Shown: piece after piece, positions 29,290 to 41,800 of the stretch | How the letters are laid out: each line of letters begins with the position of its first letter | Position numbering within the stretch: the first letter of the stretch is position 1 | Origin: Vreelandella glaciei | GTDB taxonomy: Bacteria; Pseudomonadota; Gammaproteobacteria; Pseudomonadales; Halomonadaceae | Assembly: GCF_013415125.1 (NCBI RefSeq) | Contig: NZ_JACCDE010000029.1 | Location: 1 to 64,000, forward strand | DNA length: 64,000 nucleotides | Direction of reading: 5' to 3' | Notes under the pieces: generated by a model | Databases searched by the model: none | What the model was told of the DNA's origin: nothing | Seen by the model: the letters and a program-made list of their open reading frames with translations, nothing else | Made by a program: the position numbers and the translations under genes

Positions 29290-32200
29290 TGAACGGTATC
29301 CATGCTGTCGATAAAGGAATCAATATCGGAGAGTGATTTCTCGAAACTGTGCCCACGGTTTAGCGCGACAATACATTCTGCTAAAGCGCGTAGAAGCGGA
29401 TTCTTGAATACTTCAGATATATGAAGTTCAACCTGCATATCAGCTTGAACATGTGCCACCATCTGCACAGCAAGCAGAGAATGCCCCCCTAACTCGAAGA
29501 AGTTGTCGTGACGCCCTACTCGCTTGACACCCAGCACCTCGCTCCATATCGCCGCCAGCGTCTCTTCCGTTTCACCTTGAGGCGGTTCGTACTGCAATCC
29601 ACTGGCCAACTCCGGCTCGGGCAGGGCCTTGCGGTCTACCTTGCCGTTGGCATTCAGCGGCAGGGCATCGAGGGTGACCATGGCGCCCGGCACCATATAA
29701 TCTGGTAGTTTTTGACCCAGCACTTCGCGTAGTGAGGTGCTGTCGAGTTCACTGTCAGCCTGGGAAACCACATAGGCCACCAGCCTGGCACCATGGGAAC
29801 CTTCTTGGGCGACCACCACCGCTTCGCGAATTTCCGGTTGCGATAGCAGTTCGGCTTCGATCTCACCAAGTTCGATACGCAGGCCACGGATCTTCACCTG
29901 GTGATCGAGGCGGCCCAGGTACTCGAGCTGACCATCCTCCCGCCAGCGCACCAGGTCACCGGTGCGGTAGAGGCGTTCGCCCTCGATAAACGGATCGGCG
30001 ATAAAGCGCTCTGCCGTGAGATCACTGCGATTGAGATAGCCACGGGCCAGGCTTACCCCGCCGAGATAAAGCTCTCCAGCGACTCCTGGCGGAGCCAAGT
30101 TAAGATCACCATCCAAGACGTAGGTGCGGGTACCACTAATGGGTCGCCCAATGGGAATCTGGCGGTGAGCGTCATCACGACACCACCAGTGAGTGACATG
30201 AATAGTAGTTTCGGTGGGGCCATAGAGATCATGCAGGTGGGCACCATCAAGACACTCAGCCACATCTTGCTGTAGCGTCGCTGGAACGGCCTCGCCACCG
30301 CACATAATATGTTTGAGGCGCGTTTTGGCTCTAACATCGGGATAGGCCAGGAAGGCCTTGAGCATTGAGGGCACAAAGTTGAGCGTGGTAACGCCGTGCC
30401 GCTGGATCAGCTCGATAATACGCTCTGGATCTCGATGGTCACCTGGCTGGGCGATCACCAAACGTGCCCCAACGCTCAGCGGCCAAAAAATCTCCCATAC
30501 AGAGACATCAAAGCCGAACGGCGCCTTGTGCAATACGGCATCGGTATCGTTTAGCTGGTAGGTCTCCTGCATCCAGACCATGCAGTTGGTCAAGGCATCA
30601 TGGCGGATGGCGGCACCCTTGGGCCGCCCGGTGGAGCCCGAGGTATAAATCACGTAGGCGAGGTGCTCGCCGTGCAGCATCAACGCTGGATTGGTAGAAG
30701 CGTGATGCGCAACGTCCAGCCTATCCAGCTCAACAATGCTTAGGTTATCCGCTACTGGCAGTGACTCGCGCAAGTGGTGCTGGGTCAACAGCAACTCGAT
30801 GCCACTATCGTCGGCGATGAAGGCCAGCCGCTCTGAAGGATACTCGGTATCCAGCGGAACATAGACGCCACCCGCCTTGAGAATCGCCAGCAGCCCCACC
30901 ACCATCTCGATGGAACGCTCCATGGCGATGCCCACCCGCGTCTCGGGTTTTACGCCAAGACCTATCAAATAGTGGGACAGACGATTGGCACGAGTATTGA
31001 ATTCGGCGTAGCTGAGCGACTGCTCTTCAAATACTAATGCAGTAGCCTCGGGCGTTACCTCGGCCTGGCGCTCGATCAATTGATGGATTGACTGAGTATC
31101 GGGATGCCGGTGGGAGTTCACTCCCCACTCGCTTAACAACCGCCGTTCTTCTTCTCCTAGTAGGCTGATCTCACTTATCGCTTGTTGCGGTGCCGCTTGC
31201 AGGCTTTCCACAATGCCAGCCACAGCAGTACTCAAATAATCACACAGTCGCTGAGCACCAATCGAACGACTCACCTGCCCCACTAATTGAAAGCCTTCTC
31301 CCAGGTCATCTACCGCCATACCGATAGGGTAATTAGTACGTTCATGGACATCCAGCGTCTCCATACCCTCCCAGGTATGGGTGGGATTTCCCTCTTTCTG
31401 TGGAGCACTGTAACGATAGTTCAGCAGGCTCGTGAATAGAGGCGCGCCACCGGGCAGTCCACTGCATCGCTGCGCCAGTCCGAGGCTGGCATGCTCGTGA
31501 TGCATTAGTTCAGAAAGAGTATCGTGGGTGTGGCTTAGGCACTTATCAACACTCTGGGAACCTGTTTTGATACACACTGGTAGCGTATTGATAAACATCC
31601 CCAGCGCCCGCTCGGCACCTTCGATGCCCTGCATACGGCCGAACAGCACGGTGCCAAATACCGCATCATCCCGCCCGGTGGTTTTACTCAGCACCAAGGC
31701 CCAGGCCAGATGGAACAAGCTGGCCGTGCTGACACCATGGCGCTGGGCCTGTTGCCGAACTTGCTGGGCTAGCTCCGCTGGCAAAGGAAGGCGAACTTCC
31801 TCTATCTCGCTGCCATCGCCACGAACGTCTAACAGGCCGAAGGGCGCGGTCGGTTCTTCAATATCGCCCAACCGCTCACGGAAAAAGGTTTCATGCTCTT
31901 CCTGGCTTACCCCTAGTCGGGTCTGGGCAACGAAATTACGGAATGGAAGGGGTTGAGGTAGCTCATCTCCGCGGCCTTGCTGGATCAAGGCAATCTCTTC
32001 TACCAGTAGTTCGAGGGTGATGTGATCCATGACGAGATGGTGGCTAGGTAGCTGTAGCAACCATCGCCCATGCTCGGCATCGTATACAGCTACCGCCCGC
32101 AGCATCGGTGCGTGGCGCACATCAAGGCGATGATGATCCGGATCCACCTCAGCATTCAATTGTTCAGCGACACTAAGCGAAGAAGCATAATCAAAGTCTA

Positions 32201-35200
32201 ACCATTCAAGCTCAAGCTGAGCATGGCGACATACCACCTGCACCGGCTCTCGTAATCCCTCCCAAAGCACGGCGGTACGCAGGATATCGTGGCGGGCAAC
32301 CAGCTGGTTAAAACCGGCAGTAAAGGCTTCCAGCCGCTCTCGGCTGTCGAAGCCAAGCAAGTGTTGGGTCACATAGGCATCGCCCTCTTCCTGAAGCCGA
32401 TGGTGGAAAAGAATGCCCTCCTGTAGCGGTGCCAAGGGATAGATATCCTGAATATTGCGTGCACCGCCGGGCACTGCCGCTTCGATGGCGCTGATTTCTT
32501 CACCATTGAGTTCGATCAAAGGCAGCATCTCGGGCAGGATTGCTGAGCAGCCATCTGGAATGCGGTTGGGCGGAATGCTGATTTCCTGCCGCTCTGATGC
32601 CTGAGTTAATGCCTTGGAAAAGGCCGCCAGTTCAGGGGATTGGAACAGCGTGCGTACCTGCGCCATCAAGCCCCATTGCCGCATTTTCTCCAGCACTTTC
32701 AGGGCTAGCAAGGAATGACCACCCAGTTCAAAAAAGTTGTCGTGACGGCCAATCCGCTCCACGCCAAATATTTCGGACCAGATTTTTGCGAGAGCGACTT
32801 CTACCTCGCCCTGCGGAGGTTCGTACCGCTGGCTTCCGGCCAAATCCGGTGCGGGCAGTGCCTTGCGGTCTACCTTACCGTTGGCATTCAGCGGCAGTGC
32901 ATCGAGCGTGACCACGGCTCCCGGCACCATATAGTCTGGCAGATGTTGGCTCAACTGCTCGCGCATTGAGGTGGCGTCAAGTTCAATGCCTGCCTGAGGA
33001 ACCACATAAGCCACCAGCCTCGAACCACTAGTTCCATCTTGGGAGACCACCACCGCCTCGCGAAGCGCCAGTTGCAATAGCAGCTGCGCTTGAACTTCCC
33101 CCAACTCCACCCGATAACCGCGGATTTTAACTTGATCATCCATACGGCCAAGGAATTCCAAGCTACCATCTGGCAATTGCCGCACACTATCACCGGTGCG
33201 ATATAAACGTTCTCCTTCACCAAAGGGGTCAGCTACAAATCGTTCCGCCGTCATATCAAGACGCCCCAGATAACCGCGGGCCACCCCTACCCCTCCTAGA
33301 TAAAGTTCACCGTTCACTCCTTGAGGCACAGGGTTCATCCAAGGGTCAAGTACTCGAATTTGCATGTTACGCAAGGGGGCGCCAATCGGTAGCGTAGATG
33401 CTCGCTGATCAGCACTTTCATATCTTTGTGTCAATGCTCCGACAGTTGTCTCGGTGGGGCCATAATGGTTAACAATTTGACAAGATGGATTTAGGTCTGA
33501 GATCCATTTAACCAGAGACCAATCGCTTACCTCCCCCCCAAGAACTAAACACCTTCTCGGCAATGTAGTTAATGGACTCTTTACACTCATTAGAGCGCGC
33601 AAATGGCTAGGCACTATTTTGAGGACATCAATTTCATGCTCATGCATGTATCTAGTAAAAGCGTCTGGATCAAGCGTGCTATCAGATGAAATCAAATGAA
33701 GAGTTTGCCCCTTGTACAAGGCGCCGAAGAGCATGGTATGGCCTAAATCCGCGGCTATTGTCGACACCATTGCAAAACTACGAACATCATCAGATAGCGC
33801 TAAAACTTCCAGAACCCCTTCCGTATAATTGCTAAGGGAACCATGCGTGATCCCAACACCCTTAGGTCGTCCGGTAGAGCCCGAGGTATAAATCACATAG
33901 GCGAGGTTCTCTCTGTGCATTACCACTTCAGGGTTCGTTGACGCATGGTGCGTGACGTCCAACTGATCCAGGTCGATAACGTTAAGGCTCTCGGCCACCG
34001 GCAACGACTCGCGAAGCTGCTGCTGGGTAAGCAACAGCTCAATGCCGCTATCCTCGACCATATAGGCCAACCGGTCACTCGGATAATCTGGATCCAGTGG
34101 CACATAGGCGCCGCCCGCCTTAAGAATAGCCAGTAAGCCCGCCACCATCTCAACTGAGCGCTCCATGGCGATGCCTACTCGGGTTTCAGGTTTTACACCC
34201 AAATCAATCAGATAGTTCGCCAACCGATTGGCGCGGGTATTGAGTTCGGCGTAGCTGAGTGACTGGTCTTCGAATACTAGCGCTGTGATATCAGAGGCTG
34301 CCGCTGCTTGGCGTTCAATTAGATGATGAATAGCTAGAATATCGGGGTATCGTTGAGTGTTGCCTGCCCATTTCTTCAATTGATGCTGTTCATTCTTATC
34401 AAGTAGTTCGATATCACTCAACGCACGTTCTGGCATCTCTGCCAGCGCCTTTAAAAAAACGACATAATGCCGCGCCAGTCGTCCAATGGTGGTGGAATCA
34501 AACAGCTCTTCAGCATAAATAAAACTTGTCTTCAGGTAACCATCATTACACTCCTCCACATTTAGCGTCAGCTCGAACTTCGCCTCTTTCTTTTCTAGTG
34601 GCCAGGTACTCAACTCCAATCCTGGTAGTGTCTTCAGCGCACTATGATCCTGCTGCTGATAATTGAACATCACTTGAAATAGTGGCGTGTGACTCAGGCT
34701 GCGCTCCGGCTGCAGCGCTTCTACTAACTGCTCAAAAGGCAGATCTTGATGTTCTTGAGCACCAAGCGCCGCACGTTTTGCCTGCTCTAGCGCTTCGGCC
34801 AAATTCAGGCGACCATTTAACTGATTGCACATCACCTGAGTATTGACGAAAAGCCCTACCACTCCTTGAGTTTCTGTACGATGCCGATTGGCGATTGGCA
34901 CGCCTATACGAATATTTTCCTGCCCAGTATATCGATACAACAACACCTGTAAGCCCGTCAGTAGCGTCATAAACAGGGTAGCTCCCTGAGTCTGAACTCG
35001 TTGACGCAATCCTCTCACTAACGGTTCTGGAAGTACCATGTGGTGGCGTGCAGTGTGATAATGCCCATCGTTGCGACGCGGGCGATCAGTTGGCAATTGC
35101 AGCACTGGGTGTTCGTCACCTAGTTCCCCCTTCCAGTAGGCGAGTTGACGCTCTTTCTCACCCGCGTCCATCCATTGACGCTGCCAGAGTGCATAATCAG

Positions 35201-35858
35201 CGTACTGAATCGGCAAGGCTGGCGGCTGCCACGTCTCACCCATTACCCGAGCGGAGTAGTCCGTAGCAAACTCATCGATGATCAACTGCATCGACCAGCC
35301 ATCGGAGACAATGTGGTGCATGACCACCACCAACAGCTGCTCTTCTTCAGCTAAACGCAATAGTCCCACCCGCAATAGTGGCCCTTGCTCCAGATCGAAA
35401 GGGTCATTGCAAAGCCGCGCAACCTGACTCTCTATTGCCGCTTCTCGCTCACCCTTTGGCACATGGCTCAGGTCAATATCAGACAATACGAAGTTATTTT
35501 CAGCCTGCACCACTTGCATTGCCTCGCCTTCACCATCGTCACGGAACACCGTGTGCAATGCCTCATGGCGTGCTACTAAAGCCGCGAAGCTCCCCCGCAA
35601 TGCCTCAGAGTCAAGAGTTCCCTTAAGGATCACGGCACCCGTGATATGGTAGGCGCTGCTTTGGGGATCCATGCGCCACAGAAACCACTGGCGAAGTTGG
35701 GCATAGGAGAGTGTTCTGCTCTCTTTATTCTTAGACCTAACGATTGGCAACTGCGAAAAGTCGATACCCTGTTGTCTTAATGCCTCAAGAAATACGCTCT
35801 GCTTGTCTCGTGGCAAGTGTGCGAAGCGCTCAGCAATAGTGTGTTTATTGAGTTCCAT
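29286..35858 (-). CDS. NRPS 2: C-A(Asp)-T-(E/C)-A-T
   Basis: About 2190 aa, middle synthetase. C: HHIVSDG near residue 182 (LCL type). A3: [11 protein letters not shown] near 660; pocket D-L-T-K-V-G-H-V-G-K, an aspartate code. [10 protein letters not shown] near 1046. Second C starts [22 protein letters not shown] near 1147 (dual E/C signature), with HHLVMDH near 1275. A4: YTSGSTG near 1738; pocket D-V-W-N-M-G-L-I-H-K (as A6). [11 protein letters not shown] near 2121. No TE, so the chain is passed to NRPS 3. The ATG at 35858 is chosen over 35876: GGAGAG precedes it, it lies just behind the NRPS 1 stop, and it matches the NRPS 3 start. The core of A3 (33100-33860) is AT-richer than its surroundings, suggesting a swapped subdomain. 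Confidence 0.95.
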   Translation of the reverse strand: MELNKHTIAERFAHLPRDKQSVFLEALRQQGIDFSQLPIVRSKNKESRTLSYAQLRQWFLWRMDPQSSAYHITGAVILKGTLDSEALRGSFAALVARHEALHTVFRDDGEGEAMQVVQAENNFVLSDIDLSHVPKGEREAAIESQVARLCNDPFDLEQGPLLRVGLLRLAEEEQLLVVVMHHIVSDGWSMQLIIDEFATDYSARVMGETWQPPALPIQYADYALWQRQWMDAGEKERQLAYWKGELGDEHPVLQLPTDRPRRNDGHYHTARHHMVLPEPLVRGLRQRVQTQGATLFMTLLTGLQVLLYRYTGQENIRIGVPIANRHRTETQGVVGLFVNTQVMCNQLNGRLNLAEALEQAKRAALGAQEHQDLPFEQLVEALQPERSLSHTPLFQVMFNYQQQDHSALKTLPGLELSTWPLEKKEAKFELTLNVEECNDGYLKTSFIYAEELFDSTTIGRLARHYVVFLKALAEMPERALSDIELLDKNEQHQLKKWAGNTQRYPDILAIHHLIERQAAAASDITALVFEDQSLSYAELNTRANRLANYLIDLGVKPETRVGIAMERSVEMVAGLLAILKAGGAYVPLDPDYPSDRLAYMVEDSGIELLLTQQQLRESLPVAESLNVIDLDQLDVTHHASTNPEVVMHRENLAYVIYTSGSTGRPKGVGITHGSLSNYTEGVLEVLALSDDVRSFAMVSTIAADLGHTMLFGALYKGQTLHLISSDSTLDPDAFTRYMHEHEIDVLKIVPSHLRALMSVKSPLTTLPRRCLVLGGEVSDWSLVKWISDLNPSCQIVNHYGPTETTVGALTQRYESADQRASTLPIGAPLRNMQIRVLDPWMNPVPQGVNGELYLGGVGVARGYLGRLDMTAERFVADPFGEGERLYRTGDSVRQLPDGSLEFLGRMDDQVKIRGYRVELGEVQAQLLLQLALREAVVVSQDGTSGSRLVAYVVPQAGIELDATSMREQLSQHLPDYMVPGAVVTLDALPLNANGKVDRKALPAPDLAGSQRYEPPQGEVEVALAKIWSEIFGVERIGRHDNFFELGGHSLLALKVLEKMRQWGLMAQVRTLFQSPELAAFSKALTQASERQEISIPPNRIPDGCSAILPEMLPLIELNGEEISAIEAAVPGGARNIQDIYPLAPLQEGILFHHRLQEEGDAYVTQHLLGFDSRERLEAFTAGFNQLVARHDILRTAVLWEGLREPVQVVCRHAQLELEWLDFDYASSLSVAEQLNAEVDPDHHRLDVRHAPMLRAVAVYDAEHGRWLLQLPSHHLVMDHITLELLVEEIALIQQGRGDELPQPLPFRNFVAQTRLGVSQEEHETFFRERLGDIEEPTAPFGLLDVRGDGSEIEEVRLPLPAELAQQVRQQAQRHGVSTASLFHLAWALVLSKTTGRDDAVFGTVLFGRMQGIEGAERALGMFINTLPVCIKTGSQSVDKCLSHTHDTLSELMHHEHASLGLAQRCSGLPGGAPLFTSLLNYRYSAPQKEGNPTHTWEGMETLDVHERTNYPIGMAVDDLGEGFQLVGQVSRSIGAQRLCDYLSTAVAGIVESLQAAPQQAISEISLLGEEERRLLSEWGVNSHRHPDTQSIHQLIERQAEVTPEATALVFEEQSLSYAEFNTRANRLSHYLIGLGVKPETRVGIAMERSIEMVVGLLAILKAGGVYVPLDTEYPSERLAFIADDSGIELLLTQHHLRESLPVADNLSIVELDRLDVAHHASTNPALMLHGEHLAYVIYTSGSTGRPKGAAIRHDALTNCMVWMQETYQLNDTDAVLHKAPFGFDVSVWEIFWPLSVGARLVIAQPGDHRDPERIIELIQRHGVTTLNFVPSMLKAFLAYPDVRAKTRLKHIMCGGEAVPATLQQDVAECLDGAHLHDLYGPTETTIHVTHWWCRDDAHRQIPIGRPISGTRTYVLDGDLNLAPPGVAGELYLGGVSLARGYLNRSDLTAERFIADPFIEGERLYRTGDLVRWREDGQLEYLGRLDHQVKIRGLRIELGEIEAELLSQPEIREAVVVAQEGSHGARLVAYVVSQADSELDSTSLREVLGQKLPDYMVPGAMVTLDALPLNANGKVDRKALPEPELASGLQYEPPQGETEETLAAIWSEVLGVKRVGRHDNFFELGGHSLLAVQMVAHVQADMQVELHISEVFKNPLLRALAECIVALNRGHSFEKSLSDIDSFIDSMDTVQ

Positions 35859-35859
35859 A

Positions 35860-38800
35860 TCAGCTCTCCATTCCATCTAGTAGCGCTGCCATCTTTTCGA
35901 GCTGTGCGCTCTCGTTCTCTTCCGCACCTCCCCTGCTTTCCTGAATGGGCTCACCCATAGAGGCCAATGTAGCGTGTTCGAAATAGCTGCGGAGAGGGAG
36001 ACGTATATCGAAATGTTCTTCTACTCTAGCTTGCACCTTTAGTGCCAACAGCGAGTGCCCCCCTAGCTCGAAGAAGTTGTCGTGACGCCCTACCCGCTTG
36101 ACACTCAGCACCTCGCTCCAAATCGCCGCCAGCGTCTCTTCAATCTCACCTTGGGGTGGCTCGTATTGCGAGCTGCTGGAGAAGTCGGGCTCGGGCAATG
36201 CCTTGCGATCCACCTTGCCGTTGGGCGTTAGTGGCAAGGCATCAAGCATCACCACCATACTTGGCACCATATAGTCGGGCACTACCTGTCCCAGGCGTTC
36301 GCGTAGCTCGGCAGTATCGATCAACTCATGTGGCTGGGCGACGGCATAAGCCACCAACCTGGCTCCTCCCGGCCCTTCCTGGGCCACCACTACCGCTTCT
36401 CGTATAACATCGAATTCCACCAACCGAGACTCTATCTCTCCCAACTCAATACGCTGGCCCCGTATTTTGACCTGCTGATCGGTGCGTCCGATGTATTCAA
36501 GCACCCCATCAGTGCGATAGCGGGCCAGATCGCCTGTCCGGTAGAGCCTTTCCCCGGGCACATCGGCAAACGGGTTGGGCACGAAGCGCTCCGCCGTCAG
36601 CTTCGGCTGGTTCAGGTAGCCCCGCCCAACACCGACACCGGCGACATATAGTTCGCCACTCACCCCCGTTGGTAGTGGGTTCAGTTGGTTGTCGAGAACG
36701 ATTAGCTGGGTGTTATCGGCCGGTTTGCCTATCGGTAATACGGCTGAGTGCTCATCATTGCCACTACGCAGCAAGTGCAGGGATACGTCATCGGCACATT
36801 CAGCAGGGCCGTACGCATTGACCAATGGGATCGCTGGATAGCGCGCAAACCATTGGCGCACTAGCTCGGAGGTGGAGGCTTCACCTGTGGGCAGCAGCCA
36901 GCGCAGTGCTGGCAGGTCGACTGAGACAGTGTTCAACATTCCCTGGATCAGTGCGGGCACGCTTTGCAGCACCGTGACGCCGTTGTCGCGCACATAAGGA
37001 AGCAACGCACTGGGGTCGCGTGCAATCTCATCAGGCACAATCTCGATGCAAGCACCACACAACAGCCCCGCCAGCGTTTGCCAGACGGAGATATCGAAAC
37101 TCAGCGCTGCGGTCTGAGCAATAACATCGCTGGCCGACAGATCCAGGTAGGGAACCTTGCTCAACTGGTTGTTGAGCATGCCACGGTGACTGACCACTAC
37201 ACCCTTGGGTTCACCGGTTGAGCCGGAAGTATAGATAATGTAGGCGGCCTGATCAGGGTGAGCCGTTACAGCGGCATCCCCCTCTAGTCCTTCCGCCGTG
37301 ACGAGATCCTCGAACACGAGCATCCGCGGCGGGTTGGGCATGGATTCAAGCACAGTTTCGAGGCGCGGTGTTTGCTCAGCAGTGGCAACCAGAACCGATG
37401 CTTGGCTTGACGCCAGCATATCGGCGATACGTTGATCAGGAAGTCGGGTATCCAGCGCTAGATACGCACCGCCAGCCTTGAACGTACCCAGAATCATGCT
37501 TGGCAACGCTAGGCCGCGCTCGGCATGCAGAGCTACGACATTATCCTTCTTCACCCCTGCTTGCCGCAGTGCTTGGGCAATGCGATTGGAGGTGTCCTCT
37601 AGCTGATCATAAGCGAGTGTGTCTCCCTGATGGCGAACGGCAACTTGGCGTGGATGCTGTCGTACCTGCTCACGGAACAGGTCGATATAACCTCGCTCAA
37701 AGGGATAAGCAACCGACTGCCCTCTACATTGCGCCCGCTGTGTCTCCATCTCATTAACAGGCAATACGTCCAATTCATGATAGGGAGCATCAGGCCTGTC
37801 AATAATGTGCAAGAGAATTTGACGGAAGCCCGAGAGCAGCCTCTCGACCTCGGAATCGTCAAACTTTCGGGCGTCGTAGGAGAGCTGCAGCATCAATTGC
37901 TCGCCAGGCACCACCACTACGGTCAAGGGGTAATTGGTGTGGGTGCGGTTGCCCTTGATAGACACATGAAGATCATGGATTTTCTCCGTTATGCTGGCAT
38001 CTATCGGCGCATTTTCGAATACAAAGAGGCTATCAAAGAGACTGCGTCCTTGTGACTGCTCTCCCAACGATTGAATTTCGACTAACGGTAGATGCTCGTA
38101 TTGGCGCATCTCCAGGTTTTTCGCCAATAGCGCATGCAGCCAATCAAGGACAGATGTTTGCGGCGAAGGGGCTAACACACGCAGGGGAATCGTGTTGATA
38201 AACAGCCCCATCGTCTCCTGTATGCCCTCCAGTTCTAGCGGGCGCCCAGCCACTGTCACGCCGAATAGGATGTCATCCACCTGGGAAAGCCGCCCTAACA
38301 GCAGTGCCCATGCCCCTTGTACGATCGTATTGACAGTCAATTGATGCTGTCGGGCAACGTTCTGTAGCTCTGCACTCTCATCGTGGGAGAGCGAGGAGAA
38401 TACATCAGCCACCGTGGCAACACTGTCGTGCGAACCGTGCGGCTTAAGATAAGGAATCGGCGTTACCTCATCGAAACCTTCAAGCTCATGTTGCCAATAG
38501 TTGCGTAGCACATTGGCATCCTGCTGCTGCAACCAAGCGATAAAATCACGATACGGCCTTGGTTGCGTCAACTCTTGATTCGTCCTGAGACGATAGGCAT
38601 CGTAATCGTAGTAGTGGAAAAAATCGCTGAGCAACAGGGAGCGGCACCAGGCATCCATCAGAATATGGTGGAAACTCTGTACGACGTAGAACAGGTTCTC
38701 CGCCAGTTGAATAAGGCGTACCTTTAGCAATGATGGCCGTTCCAGGTCGAAGCCATCATCAAGCTCCTGACGCAATAACACCGCCAAGCGCCGATCAGCC

Positions 38801-41800
38801 TCATCCTCGTCAATACCGCGCCAATCGATATATTCCACGGGTGAAGGAATTTGCCGATACACCACCTGCAACTGTATCTCTTCGGTTTGCCATACGAACC
38901 CTGTACGTAGAACCTCATACCGTTCGCCGACTCGCTGCCAGGCTTTCTCGAAAGCATTGACGTCGATAGGCGAAGCAAACCGGTAGCGATCCTGCATCAT
39001 GTACATACCAGCACCTGGATTGAGCAGGGTATGCAATAGCAGCCCTTGCTGCATCGGCGCCAACGGGTAGATGTCCTCAACATTGGCGACATCCAATCGC
39101 AAGCCGTCAAGCTGCCCTTGACTCAGCCCCGCCAGCGGGAAGTCCGAAGGTGTTGCGCCACGAACGCCACTAGCACAGTGCTCAATCAATGCCTCTAGTT
39201 GCGCTTGGAAGCTTACTTGCAAGGCATGTATCGCTGCCTCGCTGTGAATCTCACGACTGTAACTCCAGTCGAAGCGCAGTTGGCCATCTTGAACCCAGGC
39301 CACCACCTCAATCCAGGTACGGCGCTTGCTTTGCGGCGCGCGAGCCTGCCCTGCATTCTCTTTAGCGAGCCGCCAGGCCCCATCGCCCTGTAGGGAGCGA
39401 TCCAACTGGCCTAGATAATTGAAGGTGACCTGGGGGTAGGCACCACCGACCAGCGCGGGCTCTTCTTTCAAATAGCGCAGTACGCCGTAGCCGAGCCCCT
39501 TATCGGGCACTTGGCGAAGCTGCTCCTTGATCGCTTTTAGGCTCGAACCAGGTTCCCCGTTATCTGACGTCAGGCGAACCGGGTAGAGCGAGGTGAACCA
39601 ACCTACGCTGCGACTGAGATCGACACCGTCGAACAGGTCTTCGCGACCATGGCCTTCCAGTTCGATTAGTACACTGTCTCGCTCCGCCCATTGGCACAGG
39701 GCGCTCGAAAGTGCAGTGAGGAGCAGGTCATCCACCTGGGTGCGGTAGGCTTTATGCACCGGCCCCAGCAGTTGCGTGGTCGCTTCGGTAGGCAAGCTGC
39801 CAACGAGCGATGCGGTATCAGCGACGGTGTTGCTGCCACGGGGATTATGTGCCGGTAGGCTAGGCTCTGGCTCTTTGACGATGCTTTCCCAATAAGGGCG
39901 TTGCTCAGCCAACGCCTCCGATGTGGCGTAGTCGGCCAGGCCGCGAACCCACTCATCTAGCGAGGTGGTTGCCGGTGGTAGGTCGATTGTCTTGCCTGCA
40001 CTTAACTGCGTGTAGGCCGCTTGCAGGTCGTCGAGGATCACGCGCCACGAGACGCCGTCTACCACCAAGTGGTGAGCCACTAGCAGCAATCGCCCGCCGC
40101 GCTCGCCTCCCAGTGCCATCCAGATAGCACGGAACGGTCGCGCCAAACTCAGACTGCGTTGCGCAGCATCGGCAGCCTGGGTGATGGCCTGCGCCGGATC
40201 CGCATGATCGCTTAAATCCACGTGCTCGAAGAGATCGTCGGCTAGCTTGCCATAGGCTTGTTGCCAGCTATCGCCAACGCGCTCAAAGCGTAGTCGCAAG
40301 GCACCATGGTGATCTTCCACTCCCTCAATGGCACGCCGTAGCAGTGTGGTATCTACACCACTGACCGCTTCCAGCATCAACGACTGATTCCAGTGGTGTG
40401 GCTCGGCAAAGTTCTGCTCGAAGAACCAGCGCTGTACCGGTAGCAGCGCAAAGGAAGCAGCCTTATTGGGCGCAGCCGCTTGTTTAGGGGCGGTAGCAGC
40501 TAGAGGCGTGGCCATCGCCGCCACTGCGGCAATGGTCTGCCCTTCCATCAACTGCTTGGGCGTTACCTTGTAGCCACGCTTGCGCGAGCGCGCGACGATC
40601 TGCAAGCTGAGGATGGAGTCACCACCCAGCTCGAAGAAGTTGTCGTTGCGCCCCACCTGCTCGCAGCCGATCACGTCAGCCCAGACCGCTGCCAACGTCT
40701 CTTCTGCTTCTCCCTGGGGCGCTTCAAAGGTTTTACCACTACCGGCTTGCACTGGCTCGGGCAGCGCCTTGCGATCCAGCTTGCCATTGGCGGTTAGTGG
40801 CAGAGCCTCCAGCCGTACCAGGGCGCTGGGAACCATATAGTCCGGCACGCGCTCGCCAAGCTGCGCGAGTAACACAGCATCTTCAACGTCGCTCCCGGCT
40901 GCCATCACCACATAAGCGTACAGTTGCGCGCGTCCTTCCTCATTTTCCCGAGCGACCACTTCGGCCTCCGAGACCCCTGGCTGGTCGCGCAACAGGGCAG
41001 CGACCTCGCTCGGCTCCACCCGATAGCCGCGAATCTTGACCTGATCATCTACACGTCCAAGGAACTCCAGGCTACCGTCGGCCAGTTGGCGCACAAGGTC
41101 ACCGCTGCGATAGAGCCGCTCCCCCGTTTGGAAGGGGCTGGCAACAAAACGTTCCGCCGTTTGCCCCAACCGCTGCAGATAGCCTTGAGCCAGTCCTGGG
41201 CCACCCAAGTAGAGTTCGCCGGCAACGCCCTTCGGCACCGGGTTAAGCCAGGGGTCGAGCACATAGGCCCGAGCATTGGCCAGCGGTGTACCGATCGGCA
41301 GCGTGCTGGCAGCTCGATCGGCCATGTCGGCTTGCTGGGTGAGAATACCTACCGTGGTTTCCGTAGGGCCGTAGTGATTAAGCACCCGGCAGGTTGGCTT
41401 GAGTTCGGCGATACGTTCCAGTAGCGCCCAGTCGGTCGCTTCGCCGCCCAGAATCAGGCGCTCGTGCGGAAGCACGTCAGCCGGGGTTGCCGCACTCAGC
41501 AGTGCTCGCAGGTGGCTGGGCACAATCTTGAGTACATCCACCTGCTGTTCACGCATATAAGCCGCAAAGGCATCCGGGTCGAAGGCACATTCCGGTGAAA
41601 TTAGATGCAAGGCGCGGCCGGTGCACAAGGCACCAAACAGTACGGTATGCCCTAGATCCGCCGCCACCGTCGAGACCATCGCCATGCTGCGGGCTCCCTC
41701 TGGTAGCGCCAACGCTTCCAGAACGCCCTGTACGTAATTGGCCAGCGCACCGTGACTAACCGCCACCCCCTTAGGCTTGCCCGTGGAGCCAGAGGTATAG

